64,000 nt of DNA from Bradyrhizobium sp. AZCC 2262. Lineage in GTDB: Bacteria; Pseudomonadota; Alphaproteobacteria; Rhizobiales; Xanthobacteraceae. A program made the translations under genes and the position numbers. Below the pieces are notes generated by a model. It worked only from the letters and a program-made list of their open reading frames with translations. It had not been told where the DNA came from and did no database searches. The DNA lies in NCBI RefSeq assembly GCF_036924535.1, contig NZ_JAZHRT010000001.1:3658001-3722000 (forward strand). Reading direction: 5' to 3'. The number at the start of each line of letters is the position of its first letter. Position 1 is the stretch's first letter. This document shows, in pieces, positions 1-10,564 of this stretch.

Positions 1-254
1 AAGGTGCCGGCGATCATCACACGCCGTGCCCCAAACCGGATGAATGCCTTGGCCAGAACGGGCGCGGACAAACCCGTAGCCACATAGAAGATCGAATTGC
101 CGGCGAACACAGCCGAGATGTCCATGCCGAGATCAGCGGCGACTTGCCGACCCACGACGGCTAGAAGGCCGACCGTGCCCCATCCAATGACCTGCCCGAT
201 CGCAACGACAACAAGTACGCCGATGATTTTCTTGCCGGACTTCAAGGACCGCAT
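1..254 (-). CDS. MFS transporter, N-terminal part (cut by window edge)
   Basis: Reading the minus strand from an ATG at 254 gives 84 residues starting MRSLKSGKKIIGVLVVVAIG, open to the window edge. The first hydrophobic stretch (about residues 9-32) and a second one (about 50-66), followed by a loop with FGARR, look like TM1, TM2 and the conserved loop 2-3 of a major facilitator superfamily transporter. The substrate cannot be inferred from so short a piece. It lies 33 bp downstream of the methyltransferase stop and is probably co-transcribed with it. The protein is partial only because the window ends. Confidence 0.7.
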   Translation of the reverse strand, partial: MRSLKSGKKIIGVLVVVAIGQVIGWGTVGLLAVVGRQVAADLGMDISAVFAGNSIFYVATGLSAPVLAKAFIRFGARRVMIAGT

Positions 255-287
255 CTTTCTTCGCCAGCCGCGATGCCCAACCGGGCG

Positions 288-881
288 TCAGCGGCTCTTC
301 CTGGCCACGACGAACAGCATCGTGGCCCATTGATTGTCGAAACCTATGACTTCGCCGGTTTCGATCTCCAGCGAGTCCCATTTGCCCGCCTCGGCATAGG
401 TCGCACGCAGCCAGTCCGACGACGGATAGTTGTAGTAGCGATTGAGCGTGTCGCGGCCGTCGCCATCGCCTTCCTTGTAACTGGCATAGAAGACGCCCTC
501 GGCCTTCAGCGCACGCCAGATCCGCGCGAGGACATCCGCGAGCTCCGTCCTCGGCACATGCAACAGGCAGGCGTTGGCCCAAACAGCATCATAGGCCCCG
601 ACCTCGTCGAGGTCATGAAACAGCAGCGTCTCGACCGTGCGGCCGAGATGCTTTGACGCGACGCCAGCCATTTCCGGCGAGCCATCGGTTGCGCGAACTT
701 CGAACCCCCGCGCCAGCATTTCCGCGGTGTCGCCGCCGGCGCCGCAGCCGAGTTCGAGAATGGAAGCGCCCGGCGGAAGCTGCGCCAGAAACGCCATCAG
801 CCGTGCCTGGCGCGAGGTGAACGTACGCTTGGCATAGGCCTCGGCGTTGCCGCGGTAGAATTGCAACGTCGCTTCGTCCAC
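288..881 (-). CDS. Class I SAM-dependent methyltransferase
   Basis: The 197-residue protein has a Rossmann-fold methyltransferase pattern. Motif I is ILELGCGAGGD at residues 41-51, an acidic motif II region follows (VRATDGSPEM), then a motif-IV-like stretch (DAVWANACLLHV). The length suits a single-domain small-molecule methyltransferase such as the UbiE/Methyltransf_11/25 types. The acceptor substrate is unknown. Translation probably starts at a GTG at 881, which has a strong purine-rich ribosome-binding site (GGGGAGAGAGGGGC) just upstream. The gene lies 38 bp after argC and 33 bp before the MFS gene, all on the minus strand, so a shared transcript is likely. The family is clear but the biochemical role is not. 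Confidence 0.85.
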   Translation of the reverse strand: MDEATLQFYRGNAEAYAKRTFTSRQARLMAFLAQLPPGASILELGCGAGGDTAEMLARGFEVRATDGSPEMAGVASKHLGRTVETLLFHDLDEVGAYDAVWANACLLHVPRTELADVLARIWRALKAEGVFYASYKEGDGDGRDTLNRYYNYPSSDWLRATYAEAGKWDSLEIETGEVIGFDNQWATMLFVVARKSR

Positions 882-919
882 CTGTCGCCCCTCTCTCCCC
901 TGCGGAAATGCCGTGTCAG

Positions 920-1900
920 TTACTTGTCGGCCAGGCCCAGCATCAGCCGCATATTCTGCACAGCTGCGCCCGACGCGCCCTTGCCGAGATTGTCGAGCCG
1001 CGCGACCAGCACCGCCTGACGATGTTTTTCGCTGGCAAAGACGTAAAGCTCGAGCTTGTTGGTCTCGTTGAGCGCCTCGGGCTCGAGCTTCCCGCCTTTG
1101 GATGCCGCGTTCTCGATCGGCATGACGGAGACGTAGGTGCTGCCGGCGTAGCGCTTGGCCAGCGCCGCGTGCAGGTCGGCTCCGCTGGGTTTGCCCGTCA
1201 GCGTGTCGAGATGCAGCGGCACCGAGACCAGCATGCCCTGCCGATAATTGCCGACCGACGGCACGAAGATCGGCCGCCGCGTCAGTTTTGAGTAAAGCTG
1301 CGTCTCCGGCAGATGCTTGTGCTCGAAGCCGAGGCCGTACAATTCGAAAGACGGCGCGCTGCCGTCCTCAAAACTCGCGATCATCGACTTGCCGCCGCCC
1401 GAATAGCCGCTCACCGCATTGATGGTGACGGGATAGTCCGCCGGCACGAGACCGGCATCGACGAGCGGCCGCAGCAGCGCAATGCCGCCGGTCGGATAAC
1501 AGCCGGGATTGGAGACCTTGCGCGCGGTCCGTATCTTGTCGGCTTGATCAGGCGTCAGTTCCGGAAAGCCGTACGTCCAGTCGCTGGCCACTCGAAAAGC
1601 CGTCGACGCATCGAGCACCTTGGGAGCGGAAGCGCCCATGCTGTCGATCAAGGCCACGGTTTCCTTGGCGGCATCGTCAGGCAGGCAGAGGATGACGAGA
1701 TCCACCTCCTCCATCAGCGCGCGCTTGGCGCCGGCATCCTTGCGCTTCTCCTCGGCAATGCTTTTCACGACGACGTCGTTCTGCAGCCGAAGCTGCTCGG
1801 CAATGCCGAGGCCCGTGGTTCCGGACGCGCCGTCCACGAACACGGCGGGCTTGGTCGCGGCGCCGGCGGTTTTCGGCTGATGGCTGTCGGTGAGGGTCAT
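920..1900 (-). CDS. argC: N-acetyl-gamma-glutamyl-phosphate reductase (short form)
   Basis: ArgC catalyses the NADPH-dependent reduction of N-acetylglutamyl-phosphate to the semialdehyde, the third step of arginine synthesis, in the cytoplasm. The 326-residue protein has the nucleotide-binding motif GASGTTG at residues 24-30 and the catalytic cysteine in NPGCYPTGG (Cys134). A histidine-containing segment EHKHLPET also fits the family. It belongs to the less common, shorter ArgC subtype. Its start codon overlaps the stop of the upstream PaiB-like gene by 4 bp (ATGA type), so the two are translationally coupled. No other arginine genes are nearby. Confidence 0.93.
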   Translation of the reverse strand: MTLTDSHQPKTAGAATKPAVFVDGASGTTGLGIAEQLRLQNDVVVKSIAEEKRKDAGAKRALMEEVDLVILCLPDDAAKETVALIDSMGASAPKVLDASTAFRVASDWTYGFPELTPDQADKIRTARKVSNPGCYPTGGIALLRPLVDAGLVPADYPVTINAVSGYSGGGKSMIASFEDGSAPSFELYGLGFEHKHLPETQLYSKLTRRPIFVPSVGNYRQGMLVSVPLHLDTLTGKPSGADLHAALAKRYAGSTYVSVMPIENAASKGGKLEPEALNETNKLELYVFASEKHRQAVLVARLDNLGKGASGAAVQNMRLMLGLADK

Positions 1901-2583
1901 GGCACGGTCCTTTCGATCTGGTTCGTTTCGTTGGCAAAGGCCTGTTCGCTTGCAAAGACGTTGGGCCGCGCTTGCTTCATCAAATGCGCGATCTGCTGCG
2001 CGCCGGCGTCGACTTGCGCGGCCAGCGACCCGGCAATTGCCACATAGTCGGTCTCGGACTTGTGCTGGTTCAGCTTGAAGCTGCCCTCAACCTCTTCAAC
2101 CGTCATCTCAAGGCCCACGATCGCTTTCTTCATCGCCTCCAGCCGCCCGGCCGTCATCTTCGACGACAGCCACGGCTTTTTCGGCAGCAGCCGCGCCTCG
2201 AATTTGGCGCTGAGCGCCTCGATCTGCGCGGCGAGTTCGCTGTCGGACATCGCCCGCACCGGGCCGGTCAGATGCACCGCCTGATAAAGCCAGGTCGGCA
2301 CCTGGTCCGGCGAAACGTACCAGTCCGGCGACACGTAGGCATCCGCGCCGTTGACGGCCAGCAGCCAGGACGTCGCCCCGTCCGCGAGCTTTACCAGCGG
2401 ATTGTGACGCGCGACGTGAAACGCCGCGCGCGGCGTGCCGTCATTGGCCGAGGTCAGATAGAACGGCAGCGACGAGGCGACGGGCTTGTTGCCATCCCAC
2501 GCGCAGGCCAGCCCAAAGCCGCGCGCTTCCGCGAACGCGAGGCTCGCGGCGCGGTCGGACTTGAACGGTGGAGGCGTATACAT
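1897..2583 (-). CDS. PaiB-like FMN-binding split-barrel protein
   Basis: This 228-residue protein matches the FMN-binding negative transcriptional regulator family (Bacillus PaiB). It starts MYTPPPFKSD and carries conserved blocks such as DGTPRAAFHVARHNPL, YVSPDWY, VPTWLYQAVHLTG and FKLNQHKSETD. These form the flavin-binding split beta-barrel. PaiB was named as a repressor of sporulation and protease genes, but in proteobacteria the family is better seen as flavoproteins of unknown substrate. It is the first gene of a minus-strand string with argC, whose start overlaps this stop by 4 bp. That context hints at an amino-acid or polyamine role, which is inference only. Confidence 0.85.
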   Translation of the reverse strand: MYTPPPFKSDRAASLAFAEARGFGLACAWDGNKPVASSLPFYLTSANDGTPRAAFHVARHNPLVKLADGATSWLLAVNGADAYVSPDWYVSPDQVPTWLYQAVHLTGPVRAMSDSELAAQIEALSAKFEARLLPKKPWLSSKMTAGRLEAMKKAIVGLEMTVEEVEGSFKLNQHKSETDYVAIAGSLAAQVDAGAQQIAHLMKQARPNVFASEQAFANETNQIERTVP

Positions 2584-2804
2584 CTCAAACTCCTGCTTGA
2601 CGTAGGAGCCGCCAGTTCAGACCGCGTTTCTGGAAAAAGAAAAAAGCCGCGGGACCGGATCCGGCGGCAGGGGCGATGATCTTAAACGCAGACAACCGCC
2701 CGAACCGCGATAATGCGGCGGCGGCGAGCGGCGGACATGGTCGAAGCGTTGATCATGGGCGCGGCTATAAGGCCGCGCCCGCCCGGCGTCAAGAGATTGC
2801 ACCG

Positions 2805-2884
2805 TCATTCCGGGGCGGGAGCGAAGCGAGCGAACCCGGAATCTCGAGATTCCGGGTTCGATGCTGCGCATCGCCCCGGAATGA
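2805..2884. repeat. Intergenic palindromic repeat (cruciform)
   Basis: A perfect 30-bp palindrome occupies 2831-2860 (arms reading CGAACCCGGAATCTC). It is nested inside a second inverted pair, TCATTCCGGGGCG at 2805-2817 and its complement at 2872-2884. The rest of 2584-2891 shows no gene. The element sits between the start of the PaiB-like gene and the end of the metallo-hydrolase gene, where it could end transcription or act as a REP-like element. Elements like this are typical of Bradyrhizobium intergenic DNA. Confidence 0.7.
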
Positions 2885-2891
2885 CACTGCC

Positions 2892-3881
2892 TCAGATCAC
2901 TGGATTCCACGGCGCCGGGATCACCCGGTAGCCGTTGCCGTCCTTTTCGACGTTGCCGAGCCCGGGGAACGGATAGTGGAAACCCTGCACCTGGAGCTTG
3001 TCCGCCACCAGCATGTCGTAGGTCTTGCGGCGGGCCGTTTCGGCCATGGCGGGATCCTGGTCGAAGAAGGCGTGCCAGCCGGGATTGGCGGCAAACAGGT
3101 AGGGAATGTTGGTGACGTCGGACTGGATGAACACCTTGCCCGAGCCCGAGGACAGCACGTAGGAGGTGTGGCCCGGCGTGTGGCCGGCGGTCTCGACCGC
3201 GAGCAGGCCGGGAGCCACTTCCTTGCCCCACTCATAGGGCGTCACCTTCTTTTTGAGCCCTGCCTCGAACACGCGGCGGGCGTTCTTGAACACGCCCGGC
3301 ATGCGCTCGCCGGTCTGCTTGGCCATTTCGCCGTCGTCCATGAAGTATTTCCACTCGACCGACGGCACCAGCACTTCGGCGTTGGCGAACGCGAGCGTTC
3401 CCTCCGCATTGAGCAGACCGTTGATGTGATCGCCATGGAAATGCGAGATCACCACCATGTCGACGTTCTTCGGATCGAAGCCGGCCGCGGCCATGTTGGT
3501 AGCGAACTGGCCGACAGCGCCCTTGCTCGATGCAAACGCGCCCGGACCGTTGCCGGTGTCGAGGACGATCAGTTTGCCGCCGGAATTGATGACCAGCGGC
3601 CCGAACTGGATGCTGACCTTGTCCTTCGGCATGTAGGCCTTCTCGAGCGCTGCGGCGACGTCGTCCTTCTTCGCGTTGAGAACGAAGCTATCCCCGAGCG
3701 CGAACGTGTTCACGCCGTCGGAGATGACGGTGACCTGCACGTCGCCGACCTTGTAGCGATAGAAACTCGGCGCCTGCTTGTCGGCCATCGGCGCGGCGGC
3801 GTTGGCGGGCGCGTTAGACAGCAGGGGCGCAGCAGCCAGCGCCGCGGCTCCGGCGAGTGCGTGACGTCGTGTCATTTCCAT
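2892..3881 (-). CDS. Tat-exported metallo-beta-lactamase-fold hydrolase
   Basis: The 329-residue protein opens with a twin-arginine signal (MEMTRRHALAGAAALAAAP) and has an Ala-rich stretch before a likely cleavage site near residue 30, so it should be folded before export to the periplasm. The MBL-fold zinc site is intact: HFHGDH at residues 147-152, a further histidine in AGHTPGHT, an aspartate in QSDVT and a late histidine in GFHYPFPG. Family relatives include lactonases, methyl-parathion hydrolase-like enzymes and other esterases, so the substrate is open. The start is the ATG at 3881; one codon pair later lies a second ATG (MTRRHALAG) that would keep the signal. The gene is flanked by non-coding DNA and appears monocistronic. 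Confidence 0.87.
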   Translation of the reverse strand: MEMTRRHALAGAAALAAAPLLSNAPANAAAPMADKQAPSFYRYKVGDVQVTVISDGVNTFALGDSFVLNAKKDDVAAALEKAYMPKDKVSIQFGPLVINSGGKLIVLDTGNGPGAFASSKGAVGQFATNMAAAGFDPKNVDMVVISHFHGDHINGLLNAEGTLAFANAEVLVPSVEWKYFMDDGEMAKQTGERMPGVFKNARRVFEAGLKKKVTPYEWGKEVAPGLLAVETAGHTPGHTSYVLSSGSGKVFIQSDVTNIPYLFAANPGWHAFFDQDPAMAETARRKTYDMLVADKLQVQGFHYPFPGLGNVEKDGNGYRVIPAPWNPVI

Positions 3882-4081
3882 GTGATGTCCTCCCAGTGAG
3901 ACGATGGATGCGGTTCGCGGGATTGCCCGCTTTGATGCGTGCCCTTTGTTCGCTTGTTGCCGAAATCTAGCAGCGTTTCTGCGATAGCGCGACGACGGCC
4001 AAGCGACGGCAGTGCGAAGATGCTCTGATCTACGTACGTTGGAGCTAACACCCCCGTCGTCGGCTTATTCCCAGCCTACCC

Positions 4082-4612
4082 CTACGCCGCGCGCCACAGC
4101 CATTCGGCGAGTTTCCCCATCACGTCGCCGACCAGCAGCAGGGCGGCCGACCAGACCAGCGCCGAGACGAAATTGGCGATCTGGAACGGCCAGTAGGACA
4201 TCTCGAAAATGCCGGCGGCGAGCGGCACCGAGGCCCGCAGCGGCCCGAAGAACCGTCCGATGAAGATCGAGGGCACTCCCCATTTTTGGACGAAGGCCTC
4301 GCCGCGCGGCAGGATCTCCGGATAGCGCGACAGCGGCCACATCTCGGCGACGTTCTCCTTGTAGCGGTAGCCGAACCAGTAGGAGACCCAGTCGCCGAGC
4401 GCAGCACCCAGGCCGCCGGCCAGCCAGACCGGCCAGAAGCTGATGCCGCTGACGCCGATCAGCGCACCGATCGCGACCAGCGCCCCCCAGGCCGGCACCA
4501 GCAGCGAAATGAAGGCAAGCGATTCGCAAAACGCCAGCACCAGGACAATGGGTGCGGCCCAGGCCTGATTGTCGCGCACGAAATCAGCCAGAGCGCGCGC
4601 AAAATCTTGCAT
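4082..4612 (-). CDS. DedA-family membrane protein
   Basis: The 176-residue protein is hydrophobic throughout and has the DedA/VTT pattern. An early acidic residue sits in the membrane (LAFCESLAFISLLVPAWG). A central loop reads GDWVSYWFGYRY, and GRFFGPLRASVPLAAGIFEM contains the conserved arginine and glycine/proline features. DedA proteins act in the inner membrane; some flip undecaprenyl-phosphate or phospholipids and support membrane-potential homeostasis. It stands alone on the minus strand, with 200 bp of non-coding sequence before the metallo-hydrolase and 373 bp before parE. The family call is firm; the transported lipid is not known here. Confidence 0.88.
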   Translation of the reverse strand: MQDFARALADFVRDNQAWAAPIVLVLAFCESLAFISLLVPAWGALVAIGALIGVSGISFWPVWLAGGLGAALGDWVSYWFGYRYKENVAEMWPLSRYPEILPRGEAFVQKWGVPSIFIGRFFGPLRASVPLAAGIFEMSYWPFQIANFVSALVWSAALLLVGDVMGKLAEWLWRAA

Positions 4613-4985
4613 GTTCTGAAACGCCTTCTCCGCCCCGTTTGCGCCGTTGAATCTTTTTGCTGATTCAAGGGCTCGCGACAGCTAAGCCAGCCGCCTGCGT
4701 GTCTTCAAGTCACAAAGGCTGGCACGGGCTGTGATCATCGCTTAATTTCGATCGCCCCGCCGGCCTTCCGCGCCGGCGAAAATCCGTGGTCTCTCCAAAT
4801 CATAGCCGACGGCGTTGCCGCCATCTGTTCAGCGCCGCTCAGGCCTGATAGAGGCTCGCAATCCGGTGCATCGGTGGGAAGAAGGCGCCTGGCGCTCGCC
4901 CCACCGTCACCTTTTGAGCCCATCCGTGGCATAGTCAGAGTGACCGATTCGCTCGCGCGATATCGCGCGCAACACCTAAAGAGCC
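4613..4985. other. Intergenic region between divergent DedA gene and parE
   Basis: These 373 bp separate the divergent DedA and parE genes and must hold both promoters. Short open frames occur on both strands but lack family resemblance and credible ribosome-binding sites. No tRNA, strong hairpin or repeat was seen. Confidence 0.5.
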
Positions 4986-7040
<2,055 letters not shown>

Positions 7041-7263
7041 TTTTACCGTTATTGGCACTTTCCGGGACTATTTCCGGCCTTCTTGGGCCGGTTGGAGCTG
7101 GAATCCGCCCAATTTTCAGACCTTTCCCCGGCGTTCGTTTGTAGGAAGGTGTGCTCCTCCCGCAACAGCTTTTTCGCCGGATCCACGTATAGTCACGGTA
7201 CTGGATTTTGGGAATCGGCGCTCGCGCTGCTCGTCAAGCGAACTAGGAATTGGGGATTTGGAC

Positions 7264-8067
7264 ATGAAGAAGTTGGTGCTCGCTCTGACCGCGGTTGCGG
7301 CATTCACCGGATCGGCCTCGGCGGCTGATCTCGCGGCCCGCCCGTACACGAAGGCACCGATGGCAGTCGCTCCAGTGTACAACTGGACCGGCTTCTACAT
7401 CTTCGGTGGCGGCGGCGGCGGCCTATGGAATGCCGACAGCAACGTGCAAACTGCACCTGGCGGTGTTGCCATCACCCGCGATCAGCGCATGGGTGGCAGC
7501 GGCTGGTTCGGAACGGTTGGTATCGGTTATGACTGGCAGTTCAACGGCCGGTGGGTGGCCGGTATCTTCGGTGATGGCCAGTTCGGAGACATCCGCGGTT
7601 CCCTCAGCGATCCGACCGTCTTCCTTGAAGGCCGCGAGAAGCTCAAGACCAGCTACGCAGCCGGTGTGAGAGTAGGTTATCTCGTTGCTCCGAATGTGCT
7701 GTCCTACGTGAACGGCGGTTACTCCGGATCGGAGTGGTCGGGCTCGAATCTGTCCTTTATCGGCGCTGGCGGCAGTCCGACCCTCGCCACCACCGGCTCC
7801 TTCCAGCGTAATGGCTGGTTCATCGGCGGCGGCGTCGAGAACAACCTCGACATCTTTGGTATCGCGGCACCCGGCTGGTTCATGAAGACCGAATACCGGT
7901 CGGCATTCTATGACCGCATCTCCCTGCCCGAGACTTTTGCTCCGGCTAGTGGCCTCGCGGGCCCGACGGGTACGGCGGTCACTTTCAAGCCCTGGACGCA
8001 GACCATCAGCACTTCGCTGGTCTACCGCTTCAACTGGGGTGGCGCTCCGGTCCAGGCAAAGTACTGA
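7264..8067 (+). CDS. Outer-membrane beta-barrel protein (Omp25/31-type)
   Basis: The 267-residue protein has a clear Sec signal (MKKLVLALTAVAAFTGSASA) and a mature end beginning ADLAARPYTKAP, a hallmark of rhizobial Omp25/Omp31-like surface proteins. The mature part alternates polar and hydrophobic residues with many aromatics and glycines (NWTGFYIFGGGGGG, RFNWGGAPVQAKY at the end), as in an eight- to ten-stranded barrel ending in an aromatic-rich strand. I chose the ATG at 7264 because the signal peptide begins there; a TTG two codons earlier is less likely. A rho-independent terminator follows. A paralogue lies at 9568-10335 on the other strand. Its role is structural or diffusion related. 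Confidence 0.9.
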   Translation: MKKLVLALTAVAAFTGSASAADLAARPYTKAPMAVAPVYNWTGFYIFGGGGGGLWNADSNVQTAPGGVAITRDQRMGGSGWFGTVGIGYDWQFNGRWVAGIFGDGQFGDIRGSLSDPTVFLEGREKLKTSYAAGVRVGYLVAPNVLSYVNGGYSGSEWSGSNLSFIGAGGSPTLATTGSFQRNGWFIGGGVENNLDIFGIAAPGWFMKTEYRSAFYDRISLPETFAPASGLAGPTGTAVTFKPWTQTISTSLVYRFNWGGAPVQAKY

Positions 8068-8090
8068 TCTCTGCTAATTCAGCAGCTCAA

Positions 8091-8118
8091 AAGCCCCGGC
8101 ATCGTCCGGGGCTTTTTT
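8091..8118 (+). terminator. Rho-independent terminator after porin gene
   Basis: The arms AAGCCCCGG (8091-8099) and CCGGGGCTT (8106-8114) form a GC-rich hairpin with a 6-nt loop, followed by a run of T (8113-8118). It starts 24 bp after the porin stop codon. Confidence 0.9.
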
Positions 8119-8484
8119 GTTGTTCGAATATGGACGCTTGCTCGATCGTCATTGGGAGAAGCGGCATATCCGGCATAGCTCAACGAGCGAAGGCGGAAGC
8201 GAAGAAGCAATCCAGCCCACCGGCTAGGCCTCGTGAAGAGCTTCGCTCCGCTCGCCCCAGTCCCCGCCCGGGCTTGGCCAGTCGCGCCAGCGCCAGCACA
8301 ATCCTTGCGGCCCAAGACGCCTCCACGACAGCACTCAAGCCCCGAGATGACTTCCGGCCTTGCGGAACCGGCCGCCATCCTATTCGATCGGTGGCTACTG
8401 CGACCGCTGGCATTGGTTCCTAGCGGCAGTTCATCGCAAGCCGCGCGGCACCCAGCGACCGGAACGGCAACAGGGGAGAAATCC
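8119..8484. other. Intergenic region without a gene
   Basis: After the terminator about 365 bp carry no convincing gene. A 135-residue minus-strand frame (8079-8486) covers it but runs through the terminator and resembles no family. Partial repeats such as AGCTTCGCTCCGCTCGCC look like degraded intergenic repeat sequence. Confidence 0.5.
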
Positions 8485-8670
8485 ATGGCCAGATCGCTTT
8501 CGATCGTCGGCTTTCTGGCGCTTGCGATCGGCCTGCTGTGGATCGGTCAGGGCACCGGCGCGATTCGCTGGCCGCCATCGAGCTTCATGATCAATCAACT
8601 GCAATGGGCCGGATATGGCGCCGTGCTCGGCGCCGTCGGCCTGATCCTGATCTGGCAAGGCAACCGCTAG
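8485..8670 (+). CDS. Small two-helix membrane protein
   Basis: The 61-residue protein starts MARSLSIVGFLALAIGLLWI and has two hydrophobic helices (about residues 4-20 and 38-56) joined by a short GTGAIRWPPSSFMINQ loop, ending WQGNR. The ATG at 8485 is preceded by a strong GGGGAGAA ribosome-binding site 5-6 nt away, which decides the start within a longer open frame. The SDR gene begins 33 bp downstream, so the two are probably co-transcribed. I know of no function; it resembles small conserved hypothetical membrane proteins of Bradyrhizobium. Confidence 0.72.
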   Translation: MARSLSIVGFLALAIGLLWIGQGTGAIRWPPSSFMINQLQWAGYGAVLGAVGLILIWQGNR

Positions 8671-8703
8671 ATCCACCCATCCTACAGAAACTGGACAACA
8701 GCT

Positions 8704-9474
8704 ATGGCAGCAAAACTATTCGATCTCTCAGGCAAAGTCGCCATCGTCACCGGCGGCAATGGCGGGATCGGGCTCGGCATGGCCCGGGGCCTTGCACAAG
8801 CCGGCGCGGCGATCGCGGTGGTCGGCCGCAACGAGGCCAAGTCGGCGGCTGCGGTCGCGGAGCTTGCGCAAGGCGGCGCGAGGGCGATTGCGGTCGCGGC
8901 CGACGTCACCGACAAGGAAGCGGTCGCCGCCATGGTCAGCCGCGTCGCCGGCGAGTTCGGCCGAATCGATATCCTCGTCAACAATGCCGGCATCAATATC
9001 CGCAAGCCGCCGCACGCGCTTGATATCGCCGAGTGGAACAGCGTGATCCAGACCAACCTCACCAGCGCCTTCCTGTGCTCACAGGCGGTCTATCCCGCCA
9101 TGAAGGCGGCCGGCGGCGGCAAGATCATCAATATCGGCTCGATGATGTCGATCTTCGGCGCCAGCTTCACGCCGGCCTATGCCGCCAGCAAGGGCGGCAT
9201 CGTGCAGTTCACCCGTTCCTGCGCCTGCGCCTGGGCCGCCGACAACATCCAGGCCAACGCCGTGCTGCCGGGCTGGATCGACACGGATCTGACCAAGCGC
9301 GCCCGCAAGGAGATCGACGGCCTGCACGACCGGGTGCTGGGACGCACCCCGGCAGCACGCTGGGGCGCCATCGATGATTTTGCCGGGATCGCGGTCTTCC
9401 TCGCCTCGCCCGCCTCCGACTTCGTCACCGGCACTGCGATTCCCGTCGACGGCGGCTACTCGATCATGGGCTAG
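8704..9474 (+). CDS. SDR-family NAD(P)-dependent oxidoreductase
   Basis: The 256-residue protein is a classical short-chain dehydrogenase. The cofactor motif is TGGNGGIGLG near residue 16, the structural motif VNNAG is near 91, and the active site has Ser in GSMMSIFG and Tyr/Lys in AYAASKGG. The C-terminal end GTAIPVDGGYSIMG is typical of the family. Resemblance is closest to gluconate/glucose dehydrogenase-like or 3-oxoacyl-ACP-reductase-like members, so a sugar or hydroxy-acid substrate is likely but not proven. It follows the 61-residue membrane protein by 33 bp and ends at a bidirectional terminator shared with the convergent porin gene. Confidence 0.9.
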   Translation: MAAKLFDLSGKVAIVTGGNGGIGLGMARGLAQAGAAIAVVGRNEAKSAAAVAELAQGGARAIAVAADVTDKEAVAAMVSRVAGEFGRIDILVNNAGINIRKPPHALDIAEWNSVIQTNLTSAFLCSQAVYPAMKAAGGGKIINIGSMMSIFGASFTPAYAASKGGIVQFTRSCACAWAADNIQANAVLPGWIDTDLTKRARKEIDGLHDRVLGRTPAARWGAIDDFAGIAVFLASPASDFVTGTAIPVDGGYSIMG

Positions 9475-9519
9475 GCCGGAATCAGAGACCGGCTGTTTGC
9501 CTGACCGACCCAAAAGAAA

Positions 9520-9543
9520 AAGCCCCGGCTTGCGCCGGGGCTT
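9520..9543. terminator. Bidirectional rho-independent terminator
   Basis: The arms AGCCCCGGC (9521-9529) and GCCGGGGCT (9534-9542) flank a 4-nt loop. An A-rich run precedes the hairpin, which would serve as a T-run for the minus-strand porin gene. It lies between the convergent SDR and porin genes. Confidence 0.85.
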
Positions 9544-9567
9544 CCTCGTCTGGATATTTGTTGTTGA

Positions 9568-10335
9568 TCAGTACCTCGCGACGACCGGGCCGCCGAACTT
9601 GTAGCTCAGACGGACCACAGCCGACTGAATGTCGCGGGGCTTGGCATCGAAGGTGTAGACGGCCGGAGCCGCTGCTCCAGCGAGCTGGTAGCTCTTGGTC
9701 TCGAAGGCCGAATAGTCGTACTCAAGTCCGACGATCCAGTTCGCGGTGATGCCGTATTCCCAACCGGCGCCGACGGTCCAGCCGTTGTGCCACTGCGTCG
9801 ACGATCCCGAACCCGTGTTCGCCGGTACCGTATCGGAGACCGCCAGGCGGTTGTTCACGCCGGCCCAGCCGCCCTTGACGTAGAACAGGTTGTTATTCAC
9901 TGCGATACCAGCACGACCGGTGATCGTCGCCATCCAGTCGGCGCGCCAGCTGAACACATCATCAAGCCCGGCGCCGAAGACGTTGTTGAGCACGCTGCCG
10001 CGGGTATCGAGGCCCGAGATGGTGCCCTCAAGACCGAACACGAAGTTGCTGGCCTGCCAGTTGTAGCCGATCTGGCCACCACCGATGATGCCGGTTCCGC
10101 GCTGACGGAAGCCTTGGCCGGGTGCGAGGTCGCCGAACGCCGTGGTATTGGCGGTATTGACCCACTCCTGGTTGGTCCAGGCGCCACCGACGTTGCCGCC
10201 GATATAGAAACCGCCCCAGTTGTAAACGGCGATCGGTGCCGGCGCCTTGGTATAGGGCCGCGCCGCCAGATCCGCGGCCGAAGCAGACATGGAACCCATC
10301 ATGAGGGCGGCGGCTGCAATAGCGATCTTTTTCAT
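9568..10335 (-). CDS. Outer-membrane beta-barrel protein (Omp25/31-type), paralogue
   Basis: This 255-residue protein starts MKKIAIAAAALMMGSMSASA, and the mature form again begins ADLAARPYTKAPAPIAVYNWGGFYIGGNVGG, like the barrel at 7264-8067. It ends with an aromatic strand (LSYKFGGPVVARY), as needed for insertion by the BAM complex. Residues such as GQIGYNWQASNFVFGLEG and WEYGITANWIVGLEYDYSAF are typical OmpA-like/Omp31 barrel strands. The ATG at 10335 is chosen over an upstream extension because it begins the signal peptide and has GGTGGGA just before it. The gene is transcribed alone from a 229-bp upstream region and ends at the bidirectional terminator. Confidence 0.9.
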   Translation of the reverse strand: MKKIAIAAAALMMGSMSASAADLAARPYTKAPAPIAVYNWGGFYIGGNVGGAWTNQEWVNTANTTAFGDLAPGQGFRQRGTGIIGGGQIGYNWQASNFVFGLEGTISGLDTRGSVLNNVFGAGLDDVFSWRADWMATITGRAGIAVNNNLFYVKGGWAGVNNRLAVSDTVPANTGSGSSTQWHNGWTVGAGWEYGITANWIVGLEYDYSAFETKSYQLAGAAAPAVYTFDAKPRDIQSAVVRLSYKFGGPVVARY

Positions 10336-10564
10336 AATATTTCCCACCACTGACAAAACCCAAATTCTGCCGTGAAAATATCCAGAAACACTCGGGAAGG
10401 CTGTAACCACGCTGCAACAGTGAGGTAGATTTGCCCTTCGCACGTCCCGATTGCGGTCGTGAATTACCGTTTAGTTAATCAACCATTACGGGTTCCGGCA
10501 ACGTCAGGGGCTTTTGTTGCACAATTACCCGCCGGTAGCGTCCCGCCACCACACCCGAATGGGC

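Noticed and set aside
8079..8486. 135-residue minus-strand open frame
   Set aside because: It runs through the porin terminator and has no family match.
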